Assembly (NCBI GenBank): GCA_026874595.1 | Contig: CM049322.1 | Span: 49,515,340-49,579,339, forward strand | Reading direction: 5' to 3' | DNA length: 64,000 nt | Source: Sipunculus nudus | Lineage: Eukaryota; Annelida; Sipuncula; Golfingiida; Sipunculidae | In this document: in pieces, positions 12,063-23,800 of the stretch | How the letters are laid out: every line of letters begins with the position of its first letter | Numbering within the stretch: position 1 is the stretch's first letter | Translations under genes and position numbers: made by a program | The notes under the pieces: generated by a model | The model's database searches: none | Told to the model about the DNA's origin: nothing | What the model saw: the letters and a program-made list of their open reading frames with translations, nothing else

Positions 12063-12740
12063 TCCACAATTCGGAAAAGAACGTATTCGTCCAGGTCATT
12101 CAGACTCCGACACAAGAATAACGCAGAGACAGAACACTTATATCAAATGTCGGATTCAAAGAGACAGTAACATTGTACACCCAAGACATGAAACTATGAC
12201 AGACTATTTGACATCAGAACTAAATGCTCGCCCAAAACCGTGCGTAGCACGGGTAATTGCTATTTTTTTTTTAATGACTGGGCGTATGACTGGAAACTCT
12301 GCATCCCAATTCTTTTTCTCTCTTTTTTCAACAGGGTGTATTTTAACATGCTGTGGACCTTATTTGTGCAGGTAAAAGTCGACATGTGAAGTTGTTACTC
12401 TTGATTTGTATTGTTCTACATTTATAGTTTACTTCTCATAACAGACTGAAAACCCCACGTTTATGCCCTTGAGTAATTAATTGAATTTCATCCATCACTC
12501 ATATCAAAGCTATACCCTATGTATAATTGGCTCTGGTCTGAGTTTTAAAAAAATATTTCTATAATGATTATAAATTTTTTTCATTTTATTACATTCACAA
12601 CATATTCAAAATATCAATATTATAAAAAAACTACAAATACAGAATTGAGGTCAATTGGTAATGGTTCAGCCTGAAAATTAAAAGGCCTCCGTTTCTGATG
12701 ACACTAGGTTTTTTGTCTTCAACACCTTTGAATAGTTGGG

Positions 12741-12743
<3 letters not shown>

Positions 12744-12825
<82 letters not shown>
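12744..12825. repeat. (TA)n microsatellite, about 41 units
   Basis: Uninterrupted TA dinucleotides, the longest such tract in the window. Confidence 0.95.
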
Positions 12826-12828
<3 letters not shown>

Positions 12829-13079
12829 CGCCTTTTATGCTGTCAGGGAAGGCCTGATTAGACATTTAGCAGTTCTAAAATCCAATTTAAATATATTTTG
12901 CTTTTCAGGTTTACTCAAAGAACCAATATGGAAAATTTGGATATCAACATGCTTATTTCTCACAAAGTTTTATCGGACTTGTTTTTTCCTGGACCTTGAA
13001 AAGATGAATCTGTTTGATGGGACGGGGCTATCGTAACTGGAACTAATGCATAGAATACAAAGTGTTCTACTCTTAGGAT

Positions 13080-13152
13080 CTTAATGACTGTGGTTTCTAC
13101 TGGGGGGGGGGGGGGGTAGAGCTCACAAAGCCCCGCTCTGGATCCGCCACTG
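13080..13152. mobile_element. Possible end of a family H MITE
   Basis: CTCTGGATCCGCCACTG is the reverse complement of the CAGNGGCGGATCCAG end seen at 25731 and 50891. A G-run interrupts the interior and the other end is unclear. Confidence 0.35.
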
Positions 13153-13648
13153 ACCCCCTTTCCTGATACGGCCATTTCTTCTGTTCACACGGACATCCTA
13201 AAGACACATCAGGTGTATGGAAATACTGCCATATGGACCATGACACCTAAAAATAATGAGTTCAATATGTAGGTCGTTACCCCCGGTGCCTCAGTTTCTT
13301 ATCGTCACCTGTTTCGATGCGGCAGTTGATTTATGGGCTTGCATATGTATTGTTGCACCCAGTGACTGGTATAATATGATTAGTTTAATTTATTATGCCT
13401 GAGAAAGCACAGCTGTCAGTATGTGTTCAGTTCAAATTATATGACAGCAATCTATAAACCTGATGTTTAAACACCCTATATTGTGTAAATCATTTTATCA
13501 TTTTCTATATTTTTATACTTTTTCAGTATTTCAGTTTAGGCTTACAATATTCTGGTGGTTTTAATAATGAACCCTGCCTTTTTTTCTGGACACTGCCTAT
13601 ATTAAAATGTAAGTGCTGGTCTAAACATACAACATTCAGAGCGACTTA

Positions 13649-14166
13649 CTTTAAAGGGACTCAATCACCTATAAAGCATGTTGAATTAACACGAAAGATA
13701 GCCTCATCCCTTTGAAATGAAGAGGTACCTGCCAAAGTATAGCCCTGAAACCGTTTGCTTGCTCCGGTAAACGAGTATTTAAAACAGTGAACCGGGCGCG
13801 ATCAAAGGTGTAAACATAAACACAGAGCATGCAACGCCGGGGTGCAACACGTGTCAATCTGGAGATTTTCTGACATCTTGGCTCAAAAAATTAAATACAT
13901 GCCCCTGCTGGCTGAAACATCACCTGTTGCGGCTCAAAATCGGTCCTCCGGTCACATGGGATAGTTTTGGTGAACAAACACACGTGGACTGTGTTTACCA
14001 GCACTCAGAGCCATAACACGGTACCATACCGCCATATGCGAGGGACTGGAGGGACTGAGCTTGTGTGCTGGGGTGTTTTTGCTGATACAATTTTGTATAA
14101 AGCCAAACTGAACTGTTAGTGTGGAAGATTAGGCAAAATATTGCTCCTGATTATGTCCCTTTAAAG
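13649..14166. mobile_element. 518-bp MITE-like element with CTTTAAAGGGAC inverted ends
   Basis: The left end reads CTTTAAAGGGACTCAATCA and the right end is its near inverse, TGATTATGTCCCTTTAAAG. The interior has no plausible transposase. A diverged relative lies near 24950-25300 (shared AACCGTTTGCTT and GACTGTGTTTAC blocks). The superfamily is not known to me. Confidence 0.7.
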
Positions 14167-14515
14167 GGTTAGACGCGTTGACTATAGGATCTGTTGATAA
14201 AACTGATAATCAACGCCTTAAGGTCCATCAATGTACATTTATGACATTTCATGCAACTTTCATAGACCCCCCCCCCCCGTTCGTCTTCCCTGAAGCTTGC
14301 TTGTGATTTAAGCGTTATTCCTGGCCATGTGCATACAAATCGTGAAACCCATACGGAAAAATGAAAATGGATTGATAACTGTATGATTTGTCTTCATTTT
14401 ATAGACAATGGACCAATGACTCACATATTTATCCTATAAAACACATTTTTCGTAGGCTAGAGTGCATTGAATAAAGAGCAAAATATTTACGTCAAGGCCC
14501 ATTATACAATTACAG

Positions 14516-14686
14516 GTGCAAATCCGCATATGACATTAATTTCTGACCTTCAGGCTACACTTTGGATGCTTTATAGACGGACCTTCCACGATACCTTGAA
14601 TGTTCCATTATCTCATAATTTCTTTAAAAGAACCAGAAATTCATATCTAGGAAGATGGCATGAAAGTCATGCAGACTTAAGTGTCG
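14516..14686 (+). CDS. Candidate orphan exon, 57 codons, phase 1-1
   Basis: Acceptor ATTACAG and strong donor GTCG|GTAAGT bracket 171 open nt, phase 1 at both ends, starting ANPHMTLISDLQATLWMLYR and ending HESHADLSV. I do not recognise the sequence, which has no cysteine and does not belong to the SRCR family. It could be an exon of an undetected gene, a transposase fragment, or chance. No partner exons were found. Confidence 0.3.
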
Positions 14687-14894
14687 GTAAGTCACCAGGC
14701 GTGAGATAGTGTATTTGCTTTCTATAAACATATGTAATGATACCAATATAGCGCCAGTTTTGCTCCTTTGAAATATGAGATTGAATTTACAATATCGGAG
14801 TGACAGACCTTGTTTAATAAAAAATACACAGAAAATCTCGGACAAATCACAACACAATGAAATATTTATTAATTTTATCAACGCTGCACACACA

Positions 14895-15088
14895 CAAACT
14901 TTCTCTCTCCCCGATCGATTGATCGATCGATCAACTCTTGTCTCTTTAAACCTGGCCATCTTGACAATATGATCAGTCAGACTGTCTCTCTATATTATAC
15001 ACAAATACATTTTCAACCCTAATGTAGAAGTTCATCGAGAAGTTGACCAATCAATCGATCGATCGATCAGGAGAGAGGAAGAGAGAAA
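14895..15088. repeat. Inverted repeat with (GATC)n arms
   Basis: The left arm CCCGATCGATTGATCGATCG (14910 on) and the right arm CAATCAATCGATCGATCGAT (15048 on) are inverse to one another, each flanked by a CTCTCTC/GAGAGAG tract. The loop is about 110 bp. It can form a hairpin; a decayed MITE is possible. Confidence 0.55.
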
Positions 15089-15429
15089 GAGAGTGAAAGA
15101 GAGAGTAAGGTGCAGATTACACATTAAACCCATGCGCCCTGTGACATTTTAATAAAGCTGCTATTGTCCTGTGAGCAGGAAGGGAGGCAGGGATTAGCTA
15201 TTGTCGGTAAAATCGGAAGTGGAATATTTATTCTAACGCCATGGCAGACGACAGAGTGCGCTGCGTGTACAATCAGTTATAAAAGCAAAATGCACAGAAT
15301 TTATCCATAATGTTGAGGCGTGGTAGCCATTACATGTAGAGGGTCTGTCGTTCTGCCTCTAACGGGGCAGCTTCGACTTTCTATAATTCCGACTCACCCG
15401 TTTTAGAGAGGGGCTCATAGTGCAGACAG

Positions 15430-16230
15430 TGGTGAAGATCTTCATCAGTCTTGGTTTGTGGTACTCGGTCTCGGTCTCCGAGGTTCTGGTCTCTTTTAGT
15501 CATGATCTCAATGCAAAGGGGTTTGGGTTCAATCAGTTTTCGACTTCCAGACAATCTATTAGGTTTTATTAAATGTGCAGCTAATAACATATGCATGTGT
15601 GCTTTGCTCTCTGTAAATGTTTCTTAAATAAAGGTCCATACTGATTTTTTTTTGTGTCTGGTGGTCTTGTAGCAACATAACACCATATGATCATAAAAAG
15701 GGTTCACTGATATTTGTCGTAACACTGTTTTTGCTGTCTAGACATAGGTCTTGGGGACTTAGTCTCGCATTCTTTGGTGTCGGTCTTGATCTCGGTGTCT
15801 GATCTCAAAGTTTATGTCCTGGTCGGTCTTTGCCCCTACAACCTCGGTCTTGGTCTCGGTCTCGGACCACATAGTCTATGTCCCGGTCTCTGTTTCTAAT
15901 ACAATAGCCTCGGGCCAGATCCCATAATCGGTTGTTGTCGCGGTCCAGAATAGCATAGCCCCGATCCTGGTCCCATGCAGTCATGGACCCATAGTCCTCA
16001 TCCTGGTCTCGGTATCGGATCCCATAGTTTCGATCCCAATCCCGGATCTCATAGTCTCGGTCCTGGTCCCGACCTCGGATCACATACCTCGGATCACATA
16101 TAGTCAATATATCGGTCACGGATTTTATATATTCCCTGCTGTTCTGGGTTCTGGAATCCGATAGTCTTGGTTTTTTCTTGGTCTCGGATTTCATAGCCTA
16201 GGTGTTTAGACTCGGATTGGTCGCTCATGA
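15430..16230. repeat. Degenerate GGTCTCGG-type repeat region
   Basis: Imperfect recurrences of TCTCGGTC, CGGATC and CATAGTC with variable spacing. The minus strand has an open frame (16194-15805) giving a peptide rich in Arg, Asp and Tyr of the type RDRDxDYxxR. This looks like a by-product of the repeat; no splice or start context supports a gene. Confidence 0.55.
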
Positions 16231-17747
16231 CCACATCGGTTGTCCGTGTTAAATAGGTAACGGAGCTCCGCCTCTGTTGTTTACGTCAACGAATTAAGTG
16301 TCCGTAATAAGGGGATGACATTATCAGAGACTGTCGAGCCATCGTAATGGTAATCTTGTTTAATTCATTTTTTTTTATTCATTGCGGGGGATATCAGAAT
16401 ACCTGTATCGTATTTCAATCCCCTTAGCTATGGTAGAGATACCTTTTTCAAAAATCAGTAGGAAAGAGGTACATCTCAGTTACCCTTTCATGGGACCCCT
16501 CCGTGTGTCCATAAAAGGGGTCAACTGTAAGTACGGATTGAACCCCGCTGACTGCTGAGCTTTGTCAGACTGCTTATTTTAAATATGCAAGGTGTTTGAT
16601 TCTATTAATTCGAACTTGATTAAAGGGGGTTTGTTTAAAAATTAATAAAAAACAGACTTTGGTGAAAGTCGATTGTGATTAATAGTCAAAGTGACCAGTG
16701 ACGTCAATCTATCGACAAGAGGGGTGAAGGTGACTTGCAGGCAAGGGAGGGTAATCAAAGTTGGGACAACTTTTCTTAAACACCTAATTTATAAATACAT
16801 ATATGTATTTATTTACTGTTGGTGTGTTGTATTTCAAATATATTATTATTAAGGTTAAGGGTTTAAAAAAATAAGGTATTATGTTTCCAGTATTTGTTAA
16901 TTCTAAACCAGGTTTAGACATGTTACATTTCATAGTAATCTCAGAGATGCAAGGCAAATCTACTGTTCTTATTATTAATATAGTTCATTTCAAATATATA
17001 AATATTATTTTCTGAATATCAGGGGGGGGGGGTTGATTACGTAGGCAATCCCCTTCTTGCTGAAAAATGGGGAGAGGGGGTTTATATATATGTGTGTGTT
17101 TGTGTGTTTTGGTGGGTGGATGAAGGATATGTAACACGTGGTAAAGATAGAAACATATAACCCAAGTACTCTTCATGTTGCCATGCATTGACAGCCCCCC
17201 CCCCCCCCTTCAAACGTTCTCCTTCTTTGGATTCTTGTATTCCTTATTGATTGGTCAACACCGTTAAACTATTTACATATATGCAAGTACGTGTGTAATA
17301 CCGAGGTTATGCATGTTTTTGTGTTTCTTTACCTTATAGTCAGATGACTAACAATAGCAAGTTCTGTTAAACCATTCGAGAAGGTTCAACGAACGCACTG
17401 TAGATATGGTTCTGATAAGAAATTTTGCGACAGAGTCCCCAGGTGTTGACTGTATGTGTGAGTTTTGCCAATCGACGGAAGATTCGACCGTCACCAAAGG
17501 ACAGGTAACCATTTTATTGATAAACAAAACATGAAAAATTATTGGCTGCATAAAACTTATTTTAAAGGACGCATTGATTTCCCACAATAATGGATCTAGT
17601 CATATTTATTTCATTTGATTGGACATTTAATTTTAAGCTAACGTCGATGATGAAGGCCATATACTTCTTAATTTAGAGTCTGCGCCGGACAACAAATCGA
17701 ATACACAGAAACCGTCTGCAAGCAGCCTGTTGTCAGAACTGAACAAA

Positions 17748-17816
17748 ATGAACGTCAGATTGGCCGTCACTCTAAGTGTTCTCGTCACTCTCGCAGCGGA
17801 AGTGACGTCACAGAAC
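17748..17816 (+). CDS. Gene B exon 1: signal peptide
   Basis: ATG in the context ACAAAATGA, then a hydrophobic run, ending CAGAAC|GTAAGT in phase 0; 69 nt. The exon contains a TGACGTCA palindrome as part of its coding sequence. Confidence 0.75.
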
Positions 17817-20800
17817 GTAAGTACTCGTACAAAATAATTTATATTGATATTGATTATATAAAGTCCTAGCGTCGTGGGCCCCTGCGACTTATAATGTTTG
17901 ATGTGTTTTATTTATGTAAAGGCATATGGTTTAACTTCCGATCCAAGCAAACCGGACGAGCTATTTCCCCCCTAATATCCATGAGTGGATTAGAATTACA
18001 ATTCAGCTGATTTTCGTAGACTTACCTTGGCTAAAAGTAATTATCACACGTGACAGTTTATTGTATCAAAAGTGATAGGTATATTTGTTTTAGACTCGAC
18101 CCAATCTTAAAGTCGTCATATACTTATTATATAATCGATCAGTTGCGTTCGACTGTTATATGGGATATCGTTTATGCCTCTACTCTCATGTGTGGTGGTA
18201 GAATATGCCTGCATCCCCGAAAAACTCCAGCATTCTATACACAGATGGTCTATCTATGAACGTCAAAGATGAACCTCCTGCTAACGACCATTCGCACGAT
18301 ACCCAAGTACGGCGAAATCGAGTTGCCCCGCCTCGTAATTGTAAATTGCAATAAATAAGTCAATGGTCCAAATATAGAGCATTCATTGACAACATAAGTG
18401 CCAAATATATTAGTTATAGAGAACATCATTGTCTTTGTTGTTTCTTTTTTAATTTCGTAAAACCTGGGGAACTACATTGCGTCGCGATATCGATGACGCT
18501 AGATGTAAATGAATACAAACAATGCCATGCGCAACCCGGTTTAAACACGTGTTTGATAAACCCCGGGTGGTGTCCTGGAATTGCAGGGTCCTATCATTGC
18601 CTCAATAGATCTTGACCCTGTGCGGAGGTTGATACTGCAGGCAAACAACTAGCGCCCCTGGCGTTTAACCTGTCTAGCCCATTCATTCAATGCTGCTGCG
18701 TGTGCACTGAGCATGTCAAAGCTTTTCATTACAAATTATCCTGTTATTTCATACGGTCGTGTCTTAAAACTATTTCGTTGAATTTTAATGAAAAATGTTG
18801 CATGAACAGTAAAAGGCCTAGAAATGACAAATTGTATAATAAGTTCAGGACATAGCTACATGGTCTTTCATTTACAGATACACGTCATTTTTTGCAAGTT
18901 TCTTTTAAGATTGCCTTGCATCATACCAACAATTAATTGTTGCCTTCAGTGATCACATTAAGTAAACAGAGTTTTTAGACTATAAACCAATATTGTGGGG
19001 AGGGTCAGATAAGACAGTGCTCATGACTATCTGTCTGAATCACGCTTGCCTGCATAAATGGGCTTCCGTTTGTGCCAGTCAGTACTTTTTTCTCCTCCAT
19101 TTACACGAGAAACTGCATTGGGGGTATCTCGTATTGAGGCACTGTTTTAATGCAGAAATTAGTTTAATACACACTCACTAGATGTTATTGATAATCAATT
19201 TGCGTACCGCCAAAAGTATTCAATGCGTTTCTTTCAATTACCTAGACACTTGATGTGGTCACCCATAGGCTTCGAAACCGTGGGGTTTACACTTTTTAAC
19301 CCCTCCATCACAGGAAGCGTAATCCATTTTATATTTTTTTTATACTGGTATGTTAGCCAATATGCAGCATGAAAAAAGTTTTACATATAGTTGGTCGGCG
19401 CTGTTGTATGATTTATCGTAAATCTGTGTATGTTTCCCACTACCTTTGTGTGTCCATTTGTGATCAGACCTATTCTTCAAAGTGACCGTATCCTTACACA
19501 TTCACTAATAACTTGTCATTGATAAAACAAACCAACCAGCGCTGCCTGTCTCTGCCTCCTTAACCCACTATATATATGCAAGCTCTGAGTTTCGTCAAAC
19601 TACCTTGCTTCAATTTACCTTTCAAATATGTTTCCAAAAATCTTTAAGCTGCTATATGTGCACATTTGAAATCTTCCAAATGGCCTATGTAACATTTTGC
19701 TAAATATGAATTAAACTTTTGTTGTTGATGTGATGATTTTAAAATTTGATATTTTTTCGAAACTCGATACCTATCAACACCTGTGCATTAACAATAATAT
19801 TACATTAATATAAATGAAAATATCGCCATATTTTTATTTCATTTATCATCTTCCTCCTTTCTTAATTTTAAAGATAAAATCATAGATGATTGAACAAATA
19901 AATGTTTGTTACAAATTGCCTGTAACTGCTATTAAAAGAAATATAGAAAAAAAGGAGCTTTAACATGTTTCTATATTTCAGTGACATATATTTATCATTT
20001 CAGGATAACTTTTTATATATGTATCCTTATTAGTCTGACATGTATTCTGTTATATTTATAAAGTAGGGTGATACTTAAAACGAGATGTATCTGTATAACT
20101 TAGAGCGGTGACGTCAGGCTCATTGACGGTGGTGCTCCCAGTAATGGAACTCTCCAGGTATTCTTCAATAACACCTGGGGTTACGTGTGTGACGATGGAT
20201 TCGGCCAGGCAAATTCACAGGTGGTATGTCGTCAGCTTGGCTACTACCCGCCTAATCCACAGTTACCTATATGCTGTCAACGCGCTGGTACGTCCACGCT
20301 ACTGATGTTATTCATCTAACGGTATGATTTCTGTTTGAAACCGCTATATCTAAATTCAATTTAAAAGTGCTTTAAATTCACGTTAGACCCCATAAAGTGT
20401 ACGTTATTCTAAACATGGTAGTGTGTACCGTTAAAAAATTAATTTTTGTTAAAGTGTCAGAACATCCTTTGAAAATGAGCGGAAAATTAAAAAATATAAA
20501 TACTATTAGAAAACCACTGTAACAGGTTAAAAAAAAGGTATACCTTTTCTTGGGTCTTTTATGAATATAATCCATTTTTGTATTGCATTTAGATATAGAG
20601 GTTTCAAACAGTAATGGTACCTTAAGTATACAGTTTAAAAGTCCTTAACACAGTAAAAACCTCATTATTACGACAGCTAACATGACCTTTATAAAGTGGT
20701 TGCATTTTCAAAGTGGTCATCTAATGGAGGTCGGATATAATGAGAATTAAAGAATTGGAACCTTTAAAAAAATGGTCGTCATTCTGAGGTGATCGCCAAA

Positions 20801-23800
20801 CTGGGACGGTCGTTATGTGTTTTACTGTATTTATTTGTTCCAAATCACCTTTCCCTTCTGGAACAGGTATATATAATTTGTGTTAATTTGTGGAATAATT
20901 GAACGTCTCACTTCTTTGCTTGTCTTTGCTTACGACCTGTTAACAACACTGGATGAACTCACCCTTTAACATATCTTCTTGTCCCTGATAACATGCATGA
21001 TCCGTTTGTGCCATGGCATATTTATTTCTGTCAGCGCTCACCAATCTGTTTTGTATTTCCTACATAACCTGCCGGCTTTTATGTCCCTTTACATCTTCGT
21101 TGGCTGTTCTAGGCAAAAATTGCTGTTCGGAGAATAAAGGACACATATATATTTGTTCACTAAGGTTGACATAGTTCTGTTATCATTTTTATCACCGTGT
21201 CATCCACAATATTATATTGTGGTCATATATATTTTGGATAAATGATAAAGCATCATTGCAATAAAAGTACGTTAAAAGATGCACTGAAGTTCAGGCAAGT
21301 AACAATCAATTTTTCAGTAATTATGAACATAACGGACATTTAACGGAATTATATTTAAAATAAGTCGTACAGATCAGCTTTTTTTGTCCCTATTAACAGA
21401 TCCGCCTTTATTCTGGTTGGACAACGTGAGATGTAGCGGGAGCGAGGCTAGGATAGAGTTCTGTCGTCATAATGGTTGGGGCAATGCCAACTGTGGGGCC
21501 CAGGAAGGCGTCCGAGTGCAATGTGTTTACAGTAAGTATGGCTGCAAAGGTTGTTACGCTTGACCTCGCATTTAAATAAGCATTAATATCCTCTGGTAAA
21601 CCTATTATCTCAAATATTAGTCTTGCAAGTTCATCCTGAACGCTATTTTCATAACCTGGCGTGGCAACAGGATAAGTGGCTTCTTAATAATACGTCATTT
21701 CAAACAGCTATTGTGTTTGTATGAGCCATGACGTGGCTGATCCCGAGATGCTACGGTGTGTAAACAAAAGATAACTCGCGTCCGACGCACAGACATACTA
21801 CACCCGTGTATTATTTGGCCCGTTAAGCACCTCTGGCCCAAAGAGGTTGGTCAAAGGGATTACTTTTTCGACCTCAAGCGTTTCGTCGCAGCTATGTATG
21901 TTAGTAAATCTTTACATGTCTAGATTTATTTCCTTTAAGGGGAAATATGACACTTCCTTCAAGTAGAAATCCATAGACAATGCACATGACATTGAGATGA
22001 CATGCTTTGTTTAATTATGGTTAAATGCGTGGGTCAATTTGCTTGTTTTTTAATTATATGAATCTTTAAATATACAATTGTGGTGGCTTTTATATGACAT
22101 TTTAACTATTTGGAAGCAAATGTTACACATGTTAGAAAATAACAAATTTGATTTTCATAGCATTCGACAAAAACATGCCGATTTAAATATAAATGCATGT
22201 CATTGGGTTAAAATTCGTCATATTATGAAATACCTGTATACATAAGATTTAATGAGACACTAGATCACTTAAATCCTCACAGATGACGCTGGCATATGAG
22301 GTAGGGAGCCAATCTATACATTAATGGCTTTTTGCTTCAACAACATGTAATCGGCTTTAAAGGGTTTTTAAAATGCATAGATATATAATATAAAACACTT
22401 ACTATTACAGGTATATGCTAATTATCGTCTTAGATTTACACTATCAGTGTTACTAATAATCAAGTGGTGTTATATGTACTGTTTTGTCATCTATGTGCAA
22501 TGGCAGTTGACACGACCTCCATTTATATGTTTATTGCACTTATTACTCTTCTTGTGATATGATTGAGAAGTCTGAAGTCAAAATGTGTCGTTTTTCATCA
22601 AATGAATAAGTCAAGCTGTCTCGCTAAAAGTTATAACTATATTTATTCATGCTAGTTACTTTTATTTGCAAATGAAGTGCTGAAGGGATGAAGTGGTAAC
22701 TGATCACAAACTGACAAACGGCAAAATATATAGCCTGCGAAAATATTATTATACCATATTTATATAATTTGCATTGGTACCAATAATGGGCGTCAGTAAC
22801 TTGTGAAGTTCCCTCTGAGGACACTGGGCTACGAAGGTCTTAGTTCGATTCATGCCGAACAAAAAGGTGAGGTTTTAACAAAACCATAGAGGTTTGCTCA
22901 TGTTTTATCACCAAAGGTAGGACTTCAGGATTTTCATATATATATATACTCTTCGTTAACAAATATAAGGTTTCAGGAAAAGCGGGCTGCCAAGAAGTTG
23001 ATCGAAATGACATTAATGGAAACTCTCTATTTATAGTTAGACTACAAGTAACCAAAACTTTCAAAATCTAAGATAACTAACATATCTGTTACTACACCAC
23101 TGCCAATAAAAAAAACCTCCTTACAACGTAATAACAATCCATATTAATTCCAGAACCTATTTCTTTTCAAGACAAATACTATGGTTCGAAACCTTTCAGA
23201 ATACAAAACACTGAACAATGCATGCATTTAAGTACATGATTTGAGAAAAGTTAGTGAAAACAAAAGATTCAATTATTAACGTCAAGGACTCTATAGAAAT
23301 TGTATTTCTATATATTTCAGATAACCCGTGTGATAGCAATCCTTGTCCAGATGGCCAATCATGCACCCGTATAACCAACATCCAGTACTCGTGTCAGCCA
23401 ACCAATGGGAGTAAGTATTAACTTTGATTCTGAACACCAGATGTCGCCACATGTCAAGATTAATAAGTGCAAGTGTTAACCCAAATAATGTATTAATAAT
23501 GTTTTGTGATGAAGGAAAAAAATACTGTAACCCCAGATACTTGCCTCCTAAGATGAGCTCATTAACTAACCAATCTGTAAACACTAATTTATTTATCTTG
23601 GGTGCTGATGAACTAGGTACAGTATAACTTCTAGTCATGGGCACCTCTATAAATTAGGCACTTTTATAAAGTGGACAGTCCCGTGTGTTTTCTCCCCCTT
23701 ATTATTTATGTTGCTTTCATTATCCTTATTAAGTCGGCACCTTTTCACATTATTTATATTGCATACATTGTCTATATATAGTAGGCACCTTCGTTAAGGT

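Larger units (their letters stand above)
8367..13648. other. Intergenic, no gene recognised
   Basis: AT-rich sequence with (TA)n tracts at 9829-9887 and 12744-12825 and a direct repeat pair at 10315-10440 and 11950-12062. Only short, unconvincing reading frames are present. Confidence 0.5.

Noticed and set aside
12049-12375. 108-aa plus-strand frame
   Set aside because: Its beginning lies in the direct repeat copy at 11950-12062 and the end runs into low-complexity Phe-rich sequence; no domain or consistent splice sites.
15805-16194. Minus-strand 129-aa Arg/Asp/Tyr-rich frame
   Set aside because: Arises from degenerate GGTCTCGG-type repeats; no splice or start evidence and other frames are equally patterned.
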